Below, one piece after another: positions 16,612 through 24,461 of a stretch of DNA of 64,000 nucleotides; position 1 is the first letter of the stretch, and every line of letters begins with the position of its first letter. The translations under genes and the position numbers were made by a program. Source of the stretch: Bacillus sp. N1-1 (GTDB lineage Bacteria > Bacillota > Bacilli > Bacillales > Guptibacillaceae); the NCBI RefSeq assembly GCF_009818105.1, contig NZ_CP046564.1, forward strand, positions 1,488,001 to 1,552,000. Direction: 5' to 3'. The notes under the pieces were generated by a model. It searched no databases. It saw nothing but the letters and a program-made list of their open reading frames with translations, and was not told the DNA's origin.

Positions 16612-16788
16612 TTAAAGCATTTTATATTCTTCGTGTCTTACGACGATGCGTTTTTCTTCGTCTTCTGAGTATTCTTCCCATTCAGCCACAATCGTATTGT
16701 TCAATAAGCTAACTACTTTAGCTTTTCGGTTATCGATTTCGACTACACTACCGATTTCAGGGAGAATGATTTCCTGTTCTTCCTCCAT
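16612..16788 (-). CDS. Small DUF2187 (YkvS)-like protein
   Basis: A 58-residue acidic protein starting MEEEQEIILPEIGSVVEID with a short beta-rich KOW/SH3-like pattern (GSVVEIDNRKAKVVSLLNNT, VVRHEEYKML). It resembles the YkvS-type DUF2187 family of Bacillus. ATG 16788 has AGAGGG 6 nt upstream; the open frame continues to 16854 without a ribosome binding site. Its function is unknown. The family assignment is by pattern only. Confidence 0.6.
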   Translation of the reverse strand: MEEEQEIILPEIGSVVEIDNRKAKVVSLLNNTIVAEWEEYSEDEEKRIVVRHEEYKML

Positions 16789-17141
16789 GCAAATCCCTCT
16801 TTTCCATTTAAACTGATTTATATAATAACATAATTCATTTCTTATGCCTAACAATCTGGGAAATTTGGTTCTTACATTTAAATCAGAAGATAAAAGTGTG
16901 CGTAATTGCTTGAATTGCTGCGGAAAGACAGTTTAGATTGTACACTAGCCATTTTTTCAAGATCATAATGGTAACGTGGTGTGCATATAGTGAAACATAG
17001 CCTATTCTCTCCCCCCTCCTTGCGAGGGGATTTTTGTGTGTTGGAACAGACTTGGAAAACAGGTATTTTCGCTCTTTCATGTCTTATAGGCGAGGTGTAA
17101 AATAGGAGTAGAAAATGAATACATATTCAGGAGGTTATCAA
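16789..17141. other. Gene-free stretch with one orphan stem-loop
   Basis: No convincing coding region was found. A stem CCCCTC / GAGGGG (17013-17018 / 17024-17029) followed by ATTTTTGTG resembles a terminator on the plus strand with no obvious gene before it. The final 40 bases carry two ribosome binding sites for the following DinB gene (TAGGAG at 17104 and AGGAGG at 17129). Confidence 0.5.
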
Positions 17142-17624
17142 ATGTTCCGTCAAATGGAAGATTTTGTTCATGTTTGGGAGCGCGAAACGGCGCAAACTGG
17201 TAAACTATTGAGTTATTTAACAGATGAGTCTCTTTCAAAAAAGGTTGCTCCAGATCACTTTACGCTTGAAAAGTTAGGGGTCCACTTATCACAGGCGATC
17301 ACGTTTATGATGTCTAGTGCTGGACTTGATCTAACTCCTTTAGAAGAACGGGAGTCATACAATGCTCATGAAATTAAAGCGTTATATGAGCAAACGGCTG
17401 AAGGTTTCGTCCGTGTGCTACAAGAGCAGTGGAATGATGAAAAATTATCAGAATCAACAACGTTTTTTGGTAGTGAAACAACTTACGGAAGTATTCTGTA
17501 TTTATTGCTTCAACATCAAACACACCACCGAGGACAAATGACGGTTCTGATGCGTCAAGCAGGTTTAACCGTTCCTGGAATGGTAGGACCATCTAAAGAA
17601 GAGTGGGCTGCTATGAAAGGGTAA
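17142..17624 (+). CDS. DinB superfamily (DfsB-like four-helix) protein
   Basis: The 160-residue protein matches the DinB/YfiT four-helix-bundle family of metal-dependent, often thiol-linked enzymes. Histidine positions expected for metal binding are visible in [13 protein letters not shown] and in [19 protein letters not shown], where HQTHHRGQ is the family hallmark. ATG 17142 has AGGAGG 7 nt upstream and yields the usual family N-terminus ([15 protein letters not shown]); an upstream ATG 17115 also has a weaker site. The specific reaction is unknown; bacillithiol-dependent chemistry is a family-level possibility. Confidence 0.85.
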   Translation: MFRQMEDFVHVWERETAQTGKLLSYLTDESLSKKVAPDHFTLEKLGVHLSQAITFMMSSAGLDLTPLEERESYNAHEIKALYEQTAEGFVRVLQEQWNDEKLSESTTFFGSETTYGSILYLLLQHQTHHRGQMTVLMRQAGLTVPGMVGPSKEEWAAMKG

Positions 17625-17634
17625 TGAATGCGGG

Positions 17635-17680
17635 ACAGAGGGTTTCTTCAATAAAGAAGAAGCTCTCTGTTTATTTGTTA
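17635..17680 (+). terminator. Terminator of the DinB-family gene
   Basis: CAGAGGG-TTTCTTC pairs with GAAGAAG-CTCTCTG across an A-rich loop (about 17635-17671), followed by TTTATTTG. Confidence 0.65.
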
Positions 17681-17745
17681 GAAGAAAAAAGACAATAAAT
17701 CTCTTTTCCTCACATATACTGCCTGTGAAAAGAGGTGGAAATGTG

Positions 17746-18345
17746 GTGGATGAAAAGCAATCATGTTCTCTTCCGAACTGTGCGCAAACAAACGATCAGG
17801 CTCCTTTATTTCGAGCTGAAGCCTATGATCCGATTGAGAAGAAGATTAAAGAAATCGATCTTGCGGACTATAAAGGAAAATGGGTGATCTTATTTTTCTA
17901 TACAAGTGATTTTACCTTTGTGTGACCGACAGAACTAGCAGCGGTCGCTGCTATTTATCCAGAGCTTCAAGCTATGAATTCTGTTGTTCTCGGAATTAGT
18001 ACAGATAGTGTGTATGCCCATAAAGTTTTCACCGAGGTTTCACCAGCCGCCTCTAAAGTGAACTATCCTCTTGTTAGTGATAGGAATCATCGGATTAGTC
18101 GAGACTACCGCGTGTTAAATGAAGAAGCGGGTGCAACGTATCGAGGAACAGTTATTATAAATCCAGAAGGCGTAATTGTTTCAAAAATGATGTATCCTGT
18201 CGAGGTGGGAAGAAACGCCTTTGAAATTCTTCGTCTCATGCAAGCACTTCAATATAATAAAAAAACGGGAGAAGCAGTGCCGGCAAATTGGGTGCCAGGT
18301 CAACCAGGAATCGTTCGTTGGTCAAAGTATATTGGAAGGGTGTGA
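17746..18345 (+). CDS. Selenocysteine-containing peroxiredoxin (in-frame UGA at the catalytic position)
   Basis: Reading through TGA at 17923-17925 gives a 199-residue AhpC/TSA peroxiredoxin. Upstream codes ...[16 protein letters not shown] and downstream [14 protein letters not shown], so the UGA replaces exactly the peroxidatic Cys of the FTFVCPTEL motif; selenocysteine would be residue 60. Both sides stay in the same frame with no other lesion. A hairpin with loop GGUC follows at SECIS distance. The resolving-Cys motif VCPANW of typical 2-Cys enzymes reads AVPANW, so this would be a 1-Sec enzyme; two N-terminal Cys (CSLPNC) might assist. It likely reduces peroxides in the cytoplasm. The GTG start is preferred for AGAGGTGG 7 nt upstream; GTG 17743 is an alternative. 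The other reading is a pseudogene by Cys-to-stop mutation. Confidence 0.85.
17936..17953 (+). promoter_or_regulatory. Candidate bacterial SECIS element
   Basis: TAGCAGC (17936-17942) and GCTGCTA (17947-17953) form a perfect 7-bp stem capped by GGTC. The first loop G lies 17 nt after the UGA. Bacterial SECIS elements are hairpins just downstream of the Sec codon with a G in the first loop positions. The E. coli fdhF element also presents GGUC in its loop, at almost the same distance. SelB would bind here to deliver selenocysteyl-tRNA. Confidence 0.8.
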
Positions 18346-18378
18346 GAGCTTCGGAACCATTCCGCTGCTCTTTTTTTA
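18345..18378 (+). terminator. Terminator of the selenoprotein gene
   Basis: AGAGC-TT-CGGAA pairs with TTCCG-CT-GCTCT (18345-18355 / 18359-18371) with an internal TT/CT loop, followed by a T run. It overlaps the true stop TGA at 18343-18345, which has no SECIS-like GGUC hairpin after it. Confidence 0.88.
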
Positions 18379-18552
18379 TGCCTGTCAATGAAGGAAAACA
18401 TTTCAATAGCATGTTAGAAGGTAGGGGAGAAAGGGAAGTATAATACTATTGAAGGTTATGATGTAAAATACGTGAATATAATGTGTTTTTTAAATTTATA
18501 AAGTACGTTGGATGTTCAAAAAGAAGTTGTTAGAAGGAAGGGAAGTTTCACG

Positions 18553-19164
18553 ATGAATCCAACGAAACAAGCTAAAATATTCGATACCCATGCGAAAATG
18601 TACGAAAAAAGAAGACAAAAAACGACTATAGATACGAAGTGGCGACACAAGTTATTAGCTAAGGCGGATGGAGACATCCTCGAGCTATCTGCAGGAACAG
18701 GAACGAATTTTCCAATCTATCAAAACATTTCCTCGCTCACAGCAGTCGATTTTAGTATGGAAATGGTTCGGTATGCTAGGGAGGCTGCAAAGGAAACGAG
18801 GTATCCGTGTACGGTGCTCCATAATGATGTGGAAAAACTAGAGTTTGAAGAAAATACATTTGATACGGTTGTATCAACGTTGTCTATGTGTTCTTATCCA
18901 CACCCAGCATATGTGTTAGAGCAAATGGCGAAATGGTGTAAACCAGGTGGGCAAGTTTTATTGTTTGAGCATGGCGTGAGCACAAATCCGTTAGTGGGTA
19001 AATTACAGAAGAAAGTAGATCCTTTTTTATCGGAAAGGATTGGCTGTCATGTCGACAGAGATATGCTGGATTATGTTAAGCATTCAAGTTTGCACGTGAG
19101 TAGAATTGAAAGCCACTTATTTGGCATGTTTCATCTTATCTTTGCAACAAAACGCGAGGTATAG
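18553..19164 (+). CDS. Class I SAM-dependent methyltransferase
   Basis: The 203-residue protein has the Rossmann methyltransferase motifs: I (ILELSAGTGTNF), the acidic end of beta2 (AVDFSMEMV), motif II region (HNDVEKLEF) and motif III (KPGGQVLLFEHG). The pattern recalls METTL7/UbiE-like lipid or quinone methyltransferases, but the substrate is not deducible. ATG 18553 follows AAGGAAGGG; the frame also has a TTG at 18508 without a good site. It stands alone between terminators. Confidence 0.85.
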   Translation: MNPTKQAKIFDTHAKMYEKRRQKTTIDTKWRHKLLAKADGDILELSAGTGTNFPIYQNISSLTAVDFSMEMVRYAREAAKETRYPCTVLHNDVEKLEFEENTFDTVVSTLSMCSYPHPAYVLEQMAKWCKPGGQVLLFEHGVSTNPLVGKLQKKVDPFLSERIGCHVDRDMLDYVKHSSLHVSRIESHLFGMFHLIFATKREV

Positions 19165-19470
19165 AAAAAGGATGAATTTATCTAAACTTGTCGAATGATG
19201 ACTTGTTTTGGTAAGCGGTTACGATTGGTTCAGGATTGTGATTTAATAGAAGAAGTGACGAGCGGATATTGAACGAAATAGCTAACTAAAGAAAATGCTT
19301 CGGATGAAACCTTTTCCATATTTAAAACGTTTAAAGAATGAACCTTTTTGATAGCAAAAGTTCGTCGCAAAAAAAATTAGAGTAAACGTCTTTTGTAACA
19401 CTTAGATTACTTTTTGTTACATTAATGTTACAATAGGACTGTTAATCTAAATGAAAGTGTGGCTATAAAT
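19165..19470. other. Intergenic region before asnB with TGTAACA/TGTTACA repeats
   Basis: No supported gene was seen. Near its end TGTAACA (19394-19400) and two TGTTACA copies (19415-19421, 19426-19432) surround a possible -10 box TACAAT (19429-19434). The inverted and direct arrangement could be a regulator binding site for asnB. No -35 hexamer of good quality was found. Confidence 0.4.
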
Positions 19471-21378
19471 ATGTGTGGTTTTGTTGGGGTATTACGTACA
19501 GAACCAGGAAAAACGGATCATCACAATCATGCTGATTTCAAGAAAAGAAATCAAATTATTACGCATAGAGGTCCCGATGATGAGGGCTATTATACAGATG
19601 AATCAATTTCTCTTGGTTTTAGAAGATTAAGTATTATCGACCTTGAAAGTGGCCATCAGCCTTATCATTATGAAAATAAGCGCTATTGGATGGTTTTTAA
19701 TGGTGAAGTTTATAACTATGTTGAACTTCGTGAACGATTAAAGAAAGAAGGCTATTCGTTCCAAACAGAGTCAGACACAGAAGTTGTGCTAACTCTTTTT
19801 GTTCATAAAGGAGAAAAGGCATTTGCAGAATTAAGGGGAATGTTTTCAATCCTCATCTGGGACAAGCTTGAAAAGAAGCTAGTTGGTGCTCGTGATCCTT
19901 TTGGAATTAAGCCGCTTTATTACAAGCAAACAGAAGAAGAAGTTATTTTTGCTTCTGAGAAAAAAAGCATTACGATGATTGATCAGTTCGAAGCAGTGAA
20001 TCCGGCAGCTCTTCAGCATTATTTAAGTTTTCAATATGTGCCAGAACCGCTGACGATGACGGAGGGTATTAAAAAAGTCGAACCCGGTCATTATTTTGTG
20101 AAGAAACAACATGAACCAATCATATTCAAACGTTATTTCCACGCAACTTTCACACCAATAACAGCAGAACGAAATTGGGCGAAGGATATTCAAAACGTTC
20201 TTTATGATTCCGTTAATATGCATATGCGCAGTGATGTTCCAGTAGGTTCTTTCTTATCAGGAGGAATTGACTCATCCATTATCGTTTCCATGGCAAAGAA
20301 ATTCAATCCGCAAATTAAAACATTTTCTGTTGGATTTGAGCGTGAAGGATACTCTGAAGTTGACGTTGCCAAGGAAACGGCTGATAAGCTTGAGGTTCCT
20401 AATTACTCTTATATGATTTCTGCTAAGGAATATGTCCAAAAGCTTCCTAAGATTATGTGGCATATGGATGACCCTCTGGCGGATCCAGCATGTGTGCCTC
20501 TTTATTTCGTTGCACGAGAAGCAAGAAAGCATGTGACGGTTGTTTTATCAGGTGAAGGTGCTGATGAGCTTTTTGGTGGATATAACATTTATCGTGAACC
20601 CGATGCGCTTCGTCTTTTCCAACCAATGCCTGGTGTTATGAAGAAGATGGTGAATCGTGTTGCGAATGTGTTGCCTGAGGGAGTTCGAGGAAAAAGTTTT
20701 CTTGAGAGGGGTTCAACACCACTTTCTGAGCGTTATATCGGAAACGCTAAGATGTTTGAGGAAAATGAAAAGGAAAAACTCCTCACCACTTACTATCAAA
20801 ATGAGCATTATCAAAAGATCACCAAACCATTTTATCAAAATGTGAAGCGAGACAATCCGGTTAATCAGATGCAATACATCGACATACAAACGTGGTTAAG
20901 GGGAGATATCCTTTTAAAAGCGGATAAGATGACGATGGCGAATGCTCTTGAATTACGCGTTCCATTTTTAGATAAAGAAGTGTTTAGAGTGGCGCGGGAA
21001 ATTCCAGTTAATGAAAAAATAGCAGACGGTACGACAAAATCGATTCTCAGGAAAGCAGCTCGTGGCATTGTGCCGGATCATGTTCTTGACCGAAAGAAAC
21101 TTGGTTTCCCAGTACCGATTCGACACTGGTTACGAAATGAATTATATGAATGGGCAAAGCAGTTGATTCATGTAAGTGAAACGGATTATTTAATTGATAA
21201 AACGATTGTGATAAAGCTTCTTCAAGCACATAAAGCTGAAAAAGGAGATTATTCACGAAAAATATGGACCGTGCTAATCTTTATGCTCTGGCATCAAATT
21301 TTTGTAGAAGGCGTTTATTCGTTTGAAGAACTGCAAAAAGAAGATGAGATTGTAAGCAAAGTAGCAACGTATCGGTAA
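19471..21378 (+). CDS. asnB: Glutamine-hydrolysing asparagine synthase AsnB
   Basis: The 635-residue enzyme makes asparagine from aspartate, ATP and glutamine. The N-terminal glutaminase starts MCGFVG, so Cys2 becomes the catalytic N-terminal nucleophile, which fixes the start at ATG 19471 rather than 12 bases upstream. The synthetase domain shows the PP-loop ATP motif SGGIDSSI and GEGADELFGGYNIYRE. Length and sequence match B. subtilis AsnB (about 632 residues) better than AsnO or AsnH. It is monocistronic and ends at a strong terminator. Confidence 0.95.
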   Translation: MCGFVGVLRTEPGKTDHHNHADFKKRNQIITHRGPDDEGYYTDESISLGFRRLSIIDLESGHQPYHYENKRYWMVFNGEVYNYVELRERLKKEGYSFQTESDTEVVLTLFVHKGEKAFAELRGMFSILIWDKLEKKLVGARDPFGIKPLYYKQTEEEVIFASEKKSITMIDQFEAVNPAALQHYLSFQYVPEPLTMTEGIKKVEPGHYFVKKQHEPIIFKRYFHATFTPITAERNWAKDIQNVLYDSVNMHMRSDVPVGSFLSGGIDSSIIVSMAKKFNPQIKTFSVGFEREGYSEVDVAKETADKLEVPNYSYMISAKEYVQKLPKIMWHMDDPLADPACVPLYFVAREARKHVTVVLSGEGADELFGGYNIYREPDALRLFQPMPGVMKKMVNRVANVLPEGVRGKSFLERGSTPLSERYIGNAKMFEENEKEKLLTTYYQNEHYQKITKPFYQNVKRDNPVNQMQYIDIQTWLRGDILLKADKMTMANALELRVPFLDKEVFRVAREIPVNEKIADGTTKSILRKAARGIVPDHVLDRKKLGFPVPIRHWLRNELYEWAKQLIHVSETDYLIDKTIVIKLLQAHKAEKGDYSRKIWTVLIFMLWHQIFVEGVYSFEELQKEDEIVSKVATYR

Positions 21379-21381
21379 AAA

Positions 21382-21411
21382 AAGGTGACCTTTAAAGGGT
21401 CACCTTTTTTC
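21382..21411. terminator. Bidirectional terminator between asnB and the DUF2254 gene
   Basis: AAGGTGACC (21382-21390) pairs with GGTCACCTT (21398-21406), with A and T runs on both sides, so it works on both strands for the converging genes. Confidence 0.92.
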
Positions 21412-21425
21412 GTTTATATCAAAAA

Positions 21426-22811
21426 TCAGGAGTGCTTTTCTTCAATTTCAAGAAGGCGTTTCTCGATTGGTTTATAATCATCTTGATGCCCTGTAAAGAC
21501 GGCGAGGTCATAGAGACGATTTAACAAGTAATCACGGTCGAGATGGTATATGAACTGTTTTGGAATATGGTCCATCGAATTTTTAGCGAAATCCCAAACA
21601 ACATCAAGCTTATCTTTACTAATCGACTGGGCAACCATGCTAAGGGCAGCGATAATTTCAGTTATGATTGGGTAATTGTCTCCTGCGTAATGCCTTAAAT
21701 AGCCAAAGCCTCGATATACATAATAACTAAAATCTTCTGCATCCATGACAACTCTTACTTGTTGTTCATGATCGGCAAGATAAGGGGTAAATGTAATGTC
21801 TCGCTCGACTTCTAGAAGGAGATCGGCCATTTGGTGAATGACGGTAATGGTTGTTTGAGGGTCGTCATTCCCTAATGATTTCACCCCGATTTCAGCAAGT
21901 TTCGTCATTCCCATCTTTAAATCCTGAATTTCGGTTTCTTTATAGCCCAGTTCAATGTGCCGGCAGTATTGTTCTACGTTCACTCGCTCGGCACCAGCTC
22001 CCCAGTAGGAAAAGAAGCGATTCCCTTTTAATACGTAATCCCCCACTTTATTATGAAGTTTAATAATGATTTGATCTTTTTGAGCTTCATCAATCATCGC
22101 CTTAAAATCAATAAGCTGGATGTATCCTGAATCGGGAGCTGTAATTAGGGTTTCGGTTTCTCTTTCTTTCTCCATAAGATCGCCTGGGTCTTCACAGCGA
22201 AATTGTTCAAGGTCATTTCTGAGTGTTTCTCTCACAATCGAGATCGATTCTTCCTTCATGTTTGTGGCGATATTATGTACCTGCATCCAACTTGTTGCAT
22301 GGTTGATAAAGAAAATAAACGTAACAACCGTCACAAATGCGAGAAAAACGGTCGTGCCTGGGATGGCAACGAAATATTCATCTTCTTTACTTGTAATAAA
22401 TAAGAAAACGACAAGGACATAAACAAAGCTTCCGTGGAAAATACCGATAAAGTGCTGAGTGGTTCGATCGGCTACGAAATTAAGTAGCATGCGAGGTGAA
22501 AACTGTCCGCTAAATGTTGTAAGAACAACGAGTAAGGAGTTAAGCGTAAAGGCGCTTAGTGTTAAAATTCCGCCAATAAGGGCACTTATGAGTAGCCTGG
22601 TGGGTTGTGCTGTCGTTCGGATCATGTTTGGCGTGTACTGTGAAAGTTCGAGAACTAAATCCAAATATAAAGTGGCGGCTACAAAAACAAAGGCACCTAA
22701 AATATATAAGCCTGGCATATACCAGAGCGTTGCCTGTAGTTCATGTTTACGGATTCGCCTTGACATCTCGAAATATTTTCGTAACTGCCATGGTAATAGT
22801 TTTTTCATCAT
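21426..22811 (-). CDS. DUF2254 family membrane protein
   Basis: A protein of about 461 residues with four predicted membrane helices in its first third (for example YMPGLYILGAFVFVAATLYL and LISALIGGILTLSAFTLNSLL) and a long soluble C-terminal region (about 190-461), the layout of the DUF2254 predicted membrane proteins. ATG 22811 has AAGGGAG about 8 nt upstream. It is a single gene on the minus strand between two terminator/promoter regions. Function unknown. Confidence 0.8.
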   Translation of the reverse strand: MMKKLLPWQLRKYFEMSRRIRKHELQATLWYMPGLYILGAFVFVAATLYLDLVLELSQYTPNMIRTTAQPTRLLISALIGGILTLSAFTLNSLLVVLTTFSGQFSPRMLLNFVADRTTQHFIGIFHGSFVYVLVVFLFITSKEDEYFVAIPGTTVFLAFVTVVTFIFFINHATSWMQVHNIATNMKEESISIVRETLRNDLEQFRCEDPGDLMEKERETETLITAPDSGYIQLIDFKAMIDEAQKDQIIIKLHNKVGDYVLKGNRFFSYWGAGAERVNVEQYCRHIELGYKETEIQDLKMGMTKLAEIGVKSLGNDDPQTTITVIHQMADLLLEVERDITFTPYLADHEQQVRVVMDAEDFSYYVYRGFGYLRHYAGDNYPIITEIIAALSMVAQSISKDKLDVVWDFAKNSMDHIPKQFIYHLDRDYLLNRLYDLAVFTGHQDDYKPIEKRLLEIEEKHS

Positions 22812-23032
22812 GACTGGGGCTCCCTTCAAATTCTTTCATTAACACTTTAGAATTACCCTCAGTATGTGGCGTTAAACCGTGAAGGTAAAAATGTATTCTT
22901 TTTTCTTGTAAAATAATGTGGTTAACCAATTATGAAACGTTAACTTATTACCGTCCTTATTAACTTTGCATAGGTTTTGAAGGTGGGGGAATAATTATTT
23001 GATAGAGAATTAATACGAAGGTGATAAACGTG

Positions 23033-23500
23033 ATGTTCGAAAAAGCATTACTCTGGTTATTAGTTTTTTTAGGAATTGGTTTATTTATTTATAGTCTTCG
23101 AAAGCCCCTAATAAAAGAATGGCTTCTCTTTTTTTTACTTACAGGGTATTTTTCTTCGATCATTGGGGTCATTGTTGTCGAAGAAGGGATGCTGACTTAT
23201 CCTGTCAACTTGTTTAACCAACATTTTGACTCAAGCCTTACATACGAATATGTTTTATTTCCAGTATTGGGCGTGTATTATTACCAATCGACATTTCGTT
23301 CAGGATGGGTTGGTTATTTTGGAAAGGCAGCTATTTATTCGGCGATTATTACAATCTTGGAATTTTTTCTCGAAAAATATACAGATCTTATTCACTATGA
23401 AACCTGGACATGGATGTATACATTTGTGAGCACCATGTTATTGTTGGTGATTATCAGGGTGATTGTAAAATATTTACCTGATGTGGAACAGCAGAGGTAA
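23033..23500 (+). CDS. CBO0543-family-like small multi-span membrane protein
   Basis: About 155 residues with four to five hydrophobic spans and the aromatic-rich loops (HFDSSLTYEYVLFPVLGVYY, HYETWTWMYTF) characteristic of CBO0543-type membrane proteins. A distant relative lies at 27.6 kb in this window. ATG 23033 follows AAGGTG; a GTG at 23030 is an alternative. Function unknown. The next gene is a secreted DUF3889 protein. Confidence 0.7.
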   Translation: MFEKALLWLLVFLGIGLFIYSLRKPLIKEWLLFFLLTGYFSSIIGVIVVEEGMLTYPVNLFNQHFDSSLTYEYVLFPVLGVYYYQSTFRSGWVGYFGKAAIYSAIITILEFFLEKYTDLIHYETWTWMYTFVSTMLLLVIIRVIVKYLPDVEQQR

Positions 23501-23572
23501 CGCTACTTATGCATGATTTCCACAAAAGGAATGAATACTATCTTCAGAGTACATTGAATGGAGGTAGGCGAA

Positions 23573-23893
23573 TTGTTACAAAAATTAATCTTTATATTAA
23601 GTGTAACGGTCCTTTTTCTTGTCCCAATTACCGTTCATGCGGAAGCTCCTTCTTATGCAAAGTGGGGGAAAACGGCTATTGAGGAAACGACCAAAAAATA
23701 TCCAGGTCAACAAGTGACTGACTATAGGTATGATGGAAAAGTATTTATCTCTGATGTAAGAGAACAATATGATTTCGAATTTACGTTAAAGCAAAACGGT
23801 CAGTCAAGAGAGATTCGCGTGTATGTGCTTGTTAACCCTCAAAAAGATAAGCTGATCGATGTGAAATATGATGAGATAGAAGAATTTCAATAA
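23573..23893 (+). CDS. Secreted DUF3889 family protein
   Basis: A 106-residue precursor with a signal peptide (MLQKLIFILSVTVLFLVPIT, cleavage probably after VHA) and a mature part resembling the YqzG/DUF3889 family (YAKWGKTAIEETTKKYPGQ, VTDYRYDG). TTG 23573 lies 8 nt after GGAGG; the upstream in-frame ATG 23558 overlaps that site. Its function is unknown. The mature domain resembles PepSY-like folds, but this is only a pattern impression. Confidence 0.75.
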   Translation: MLQKLIFILSVTVLFLVPITVHAEAPSYAKWGKTAIEETTKKYPGQQVTDYRYDGKVFISDVREQYDFEFTLKQNGQSREIRVYVLVNPQKDKLIDVKYDEIEEFQ

Positions 23894-23903
23894 GTCACGC
23901 TTC

Positions 23904-23936
23904 AAAAAGCCAGTTATGATGACTGGCTTTTTGCTG
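23904..23936 (+). terminator. Terminator of the DUF3889 gene
   Basis: An 11-bp stem AAAAAGCCAGT / ACTGGCTTTTT (23904-23914 / 23922-23932) with T run. Confidence 0.9.
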
Positions 23937-24027
23937 TTGGCACTGTAAAAGAAGGATTTTAGCGTGTTAAATCGAATAATAGTAGCTAGAGATAAAGAGC
24001 GATTTTGCAAATAAGGAGAGGAAGAGC

Positions 24028-24330
24028 GTGAACATTATTAAACGTAAGGCTGATGTAGAAACTTTGCTAAAGGGTTTCGATCAACTAGCTGAATTTGATC
24101 AGGTTGGCCAAAAGCATTATATGGTTTTTGAAGATACTGAAAGAAATGGCCTTTGTACTCTCATGAAATATGAGAACTCATCGTTTTCAGTTCATTGTAA
24201 AGGTGCATCGTATTGCGATGAAGAGGAGCGTTTTTTGGAATCTGAAGAACTAATTGTTTATTTATGGAAGCGTCGAAAAGCAGTTAATGCGGTGCTTCGT
24301 GATTCAATTAAGGAAAAGGTTGAAGCCTAG
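24028..24330 (+). CDS. Hypothetical protein, 100 residues
   Basis: A soluble protein of mixed alpha/beta composition starting MNIIKRKADVETLLKGFDQL and containing several cysteines (GLCTLMKY, VHCKGASYC). GTG 24028 is preceded by AAGGAGAGG at 6 nt, a strong site. No signal peptide or membrane span. I do not recognise the family. It is a single gene after a terminator and before the AEC carrier. Confidence 0.7.
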   Translation: MNIIKRKADVETLLKGFDQLAEFDQVGQKHYMVFEDTERNGLCTLMKYENSSFSVHCKGASYCDEEERFLESEELIVYLWKRRKAVNAVLRDSIKEKVEA

Positions 24331-24461
24331 AACAAATGAATTGGGGTTTACTCTTTGTGTAATTGATTCCTTATAAGATTAAGCAAGAGTACTGAAGAGT
24401 TTCTGAGATTCGTGTAGACTGTAAAGGGTAACAGAATGCAGTTAAGAATTGAGGGACTCTT

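Noticed and set aside
17923..17925. Reading the TGA in the peroxiredoxin gene as an ordinary nonsense mutation (pseudogene)
   Set aside because: The stop is exactly at the catalytic residue, no other lesion exists, and a SECIS-like hairpin follows at the proper distance. The pseudogene reading stays possible only if Sec genes are absent from the genome.
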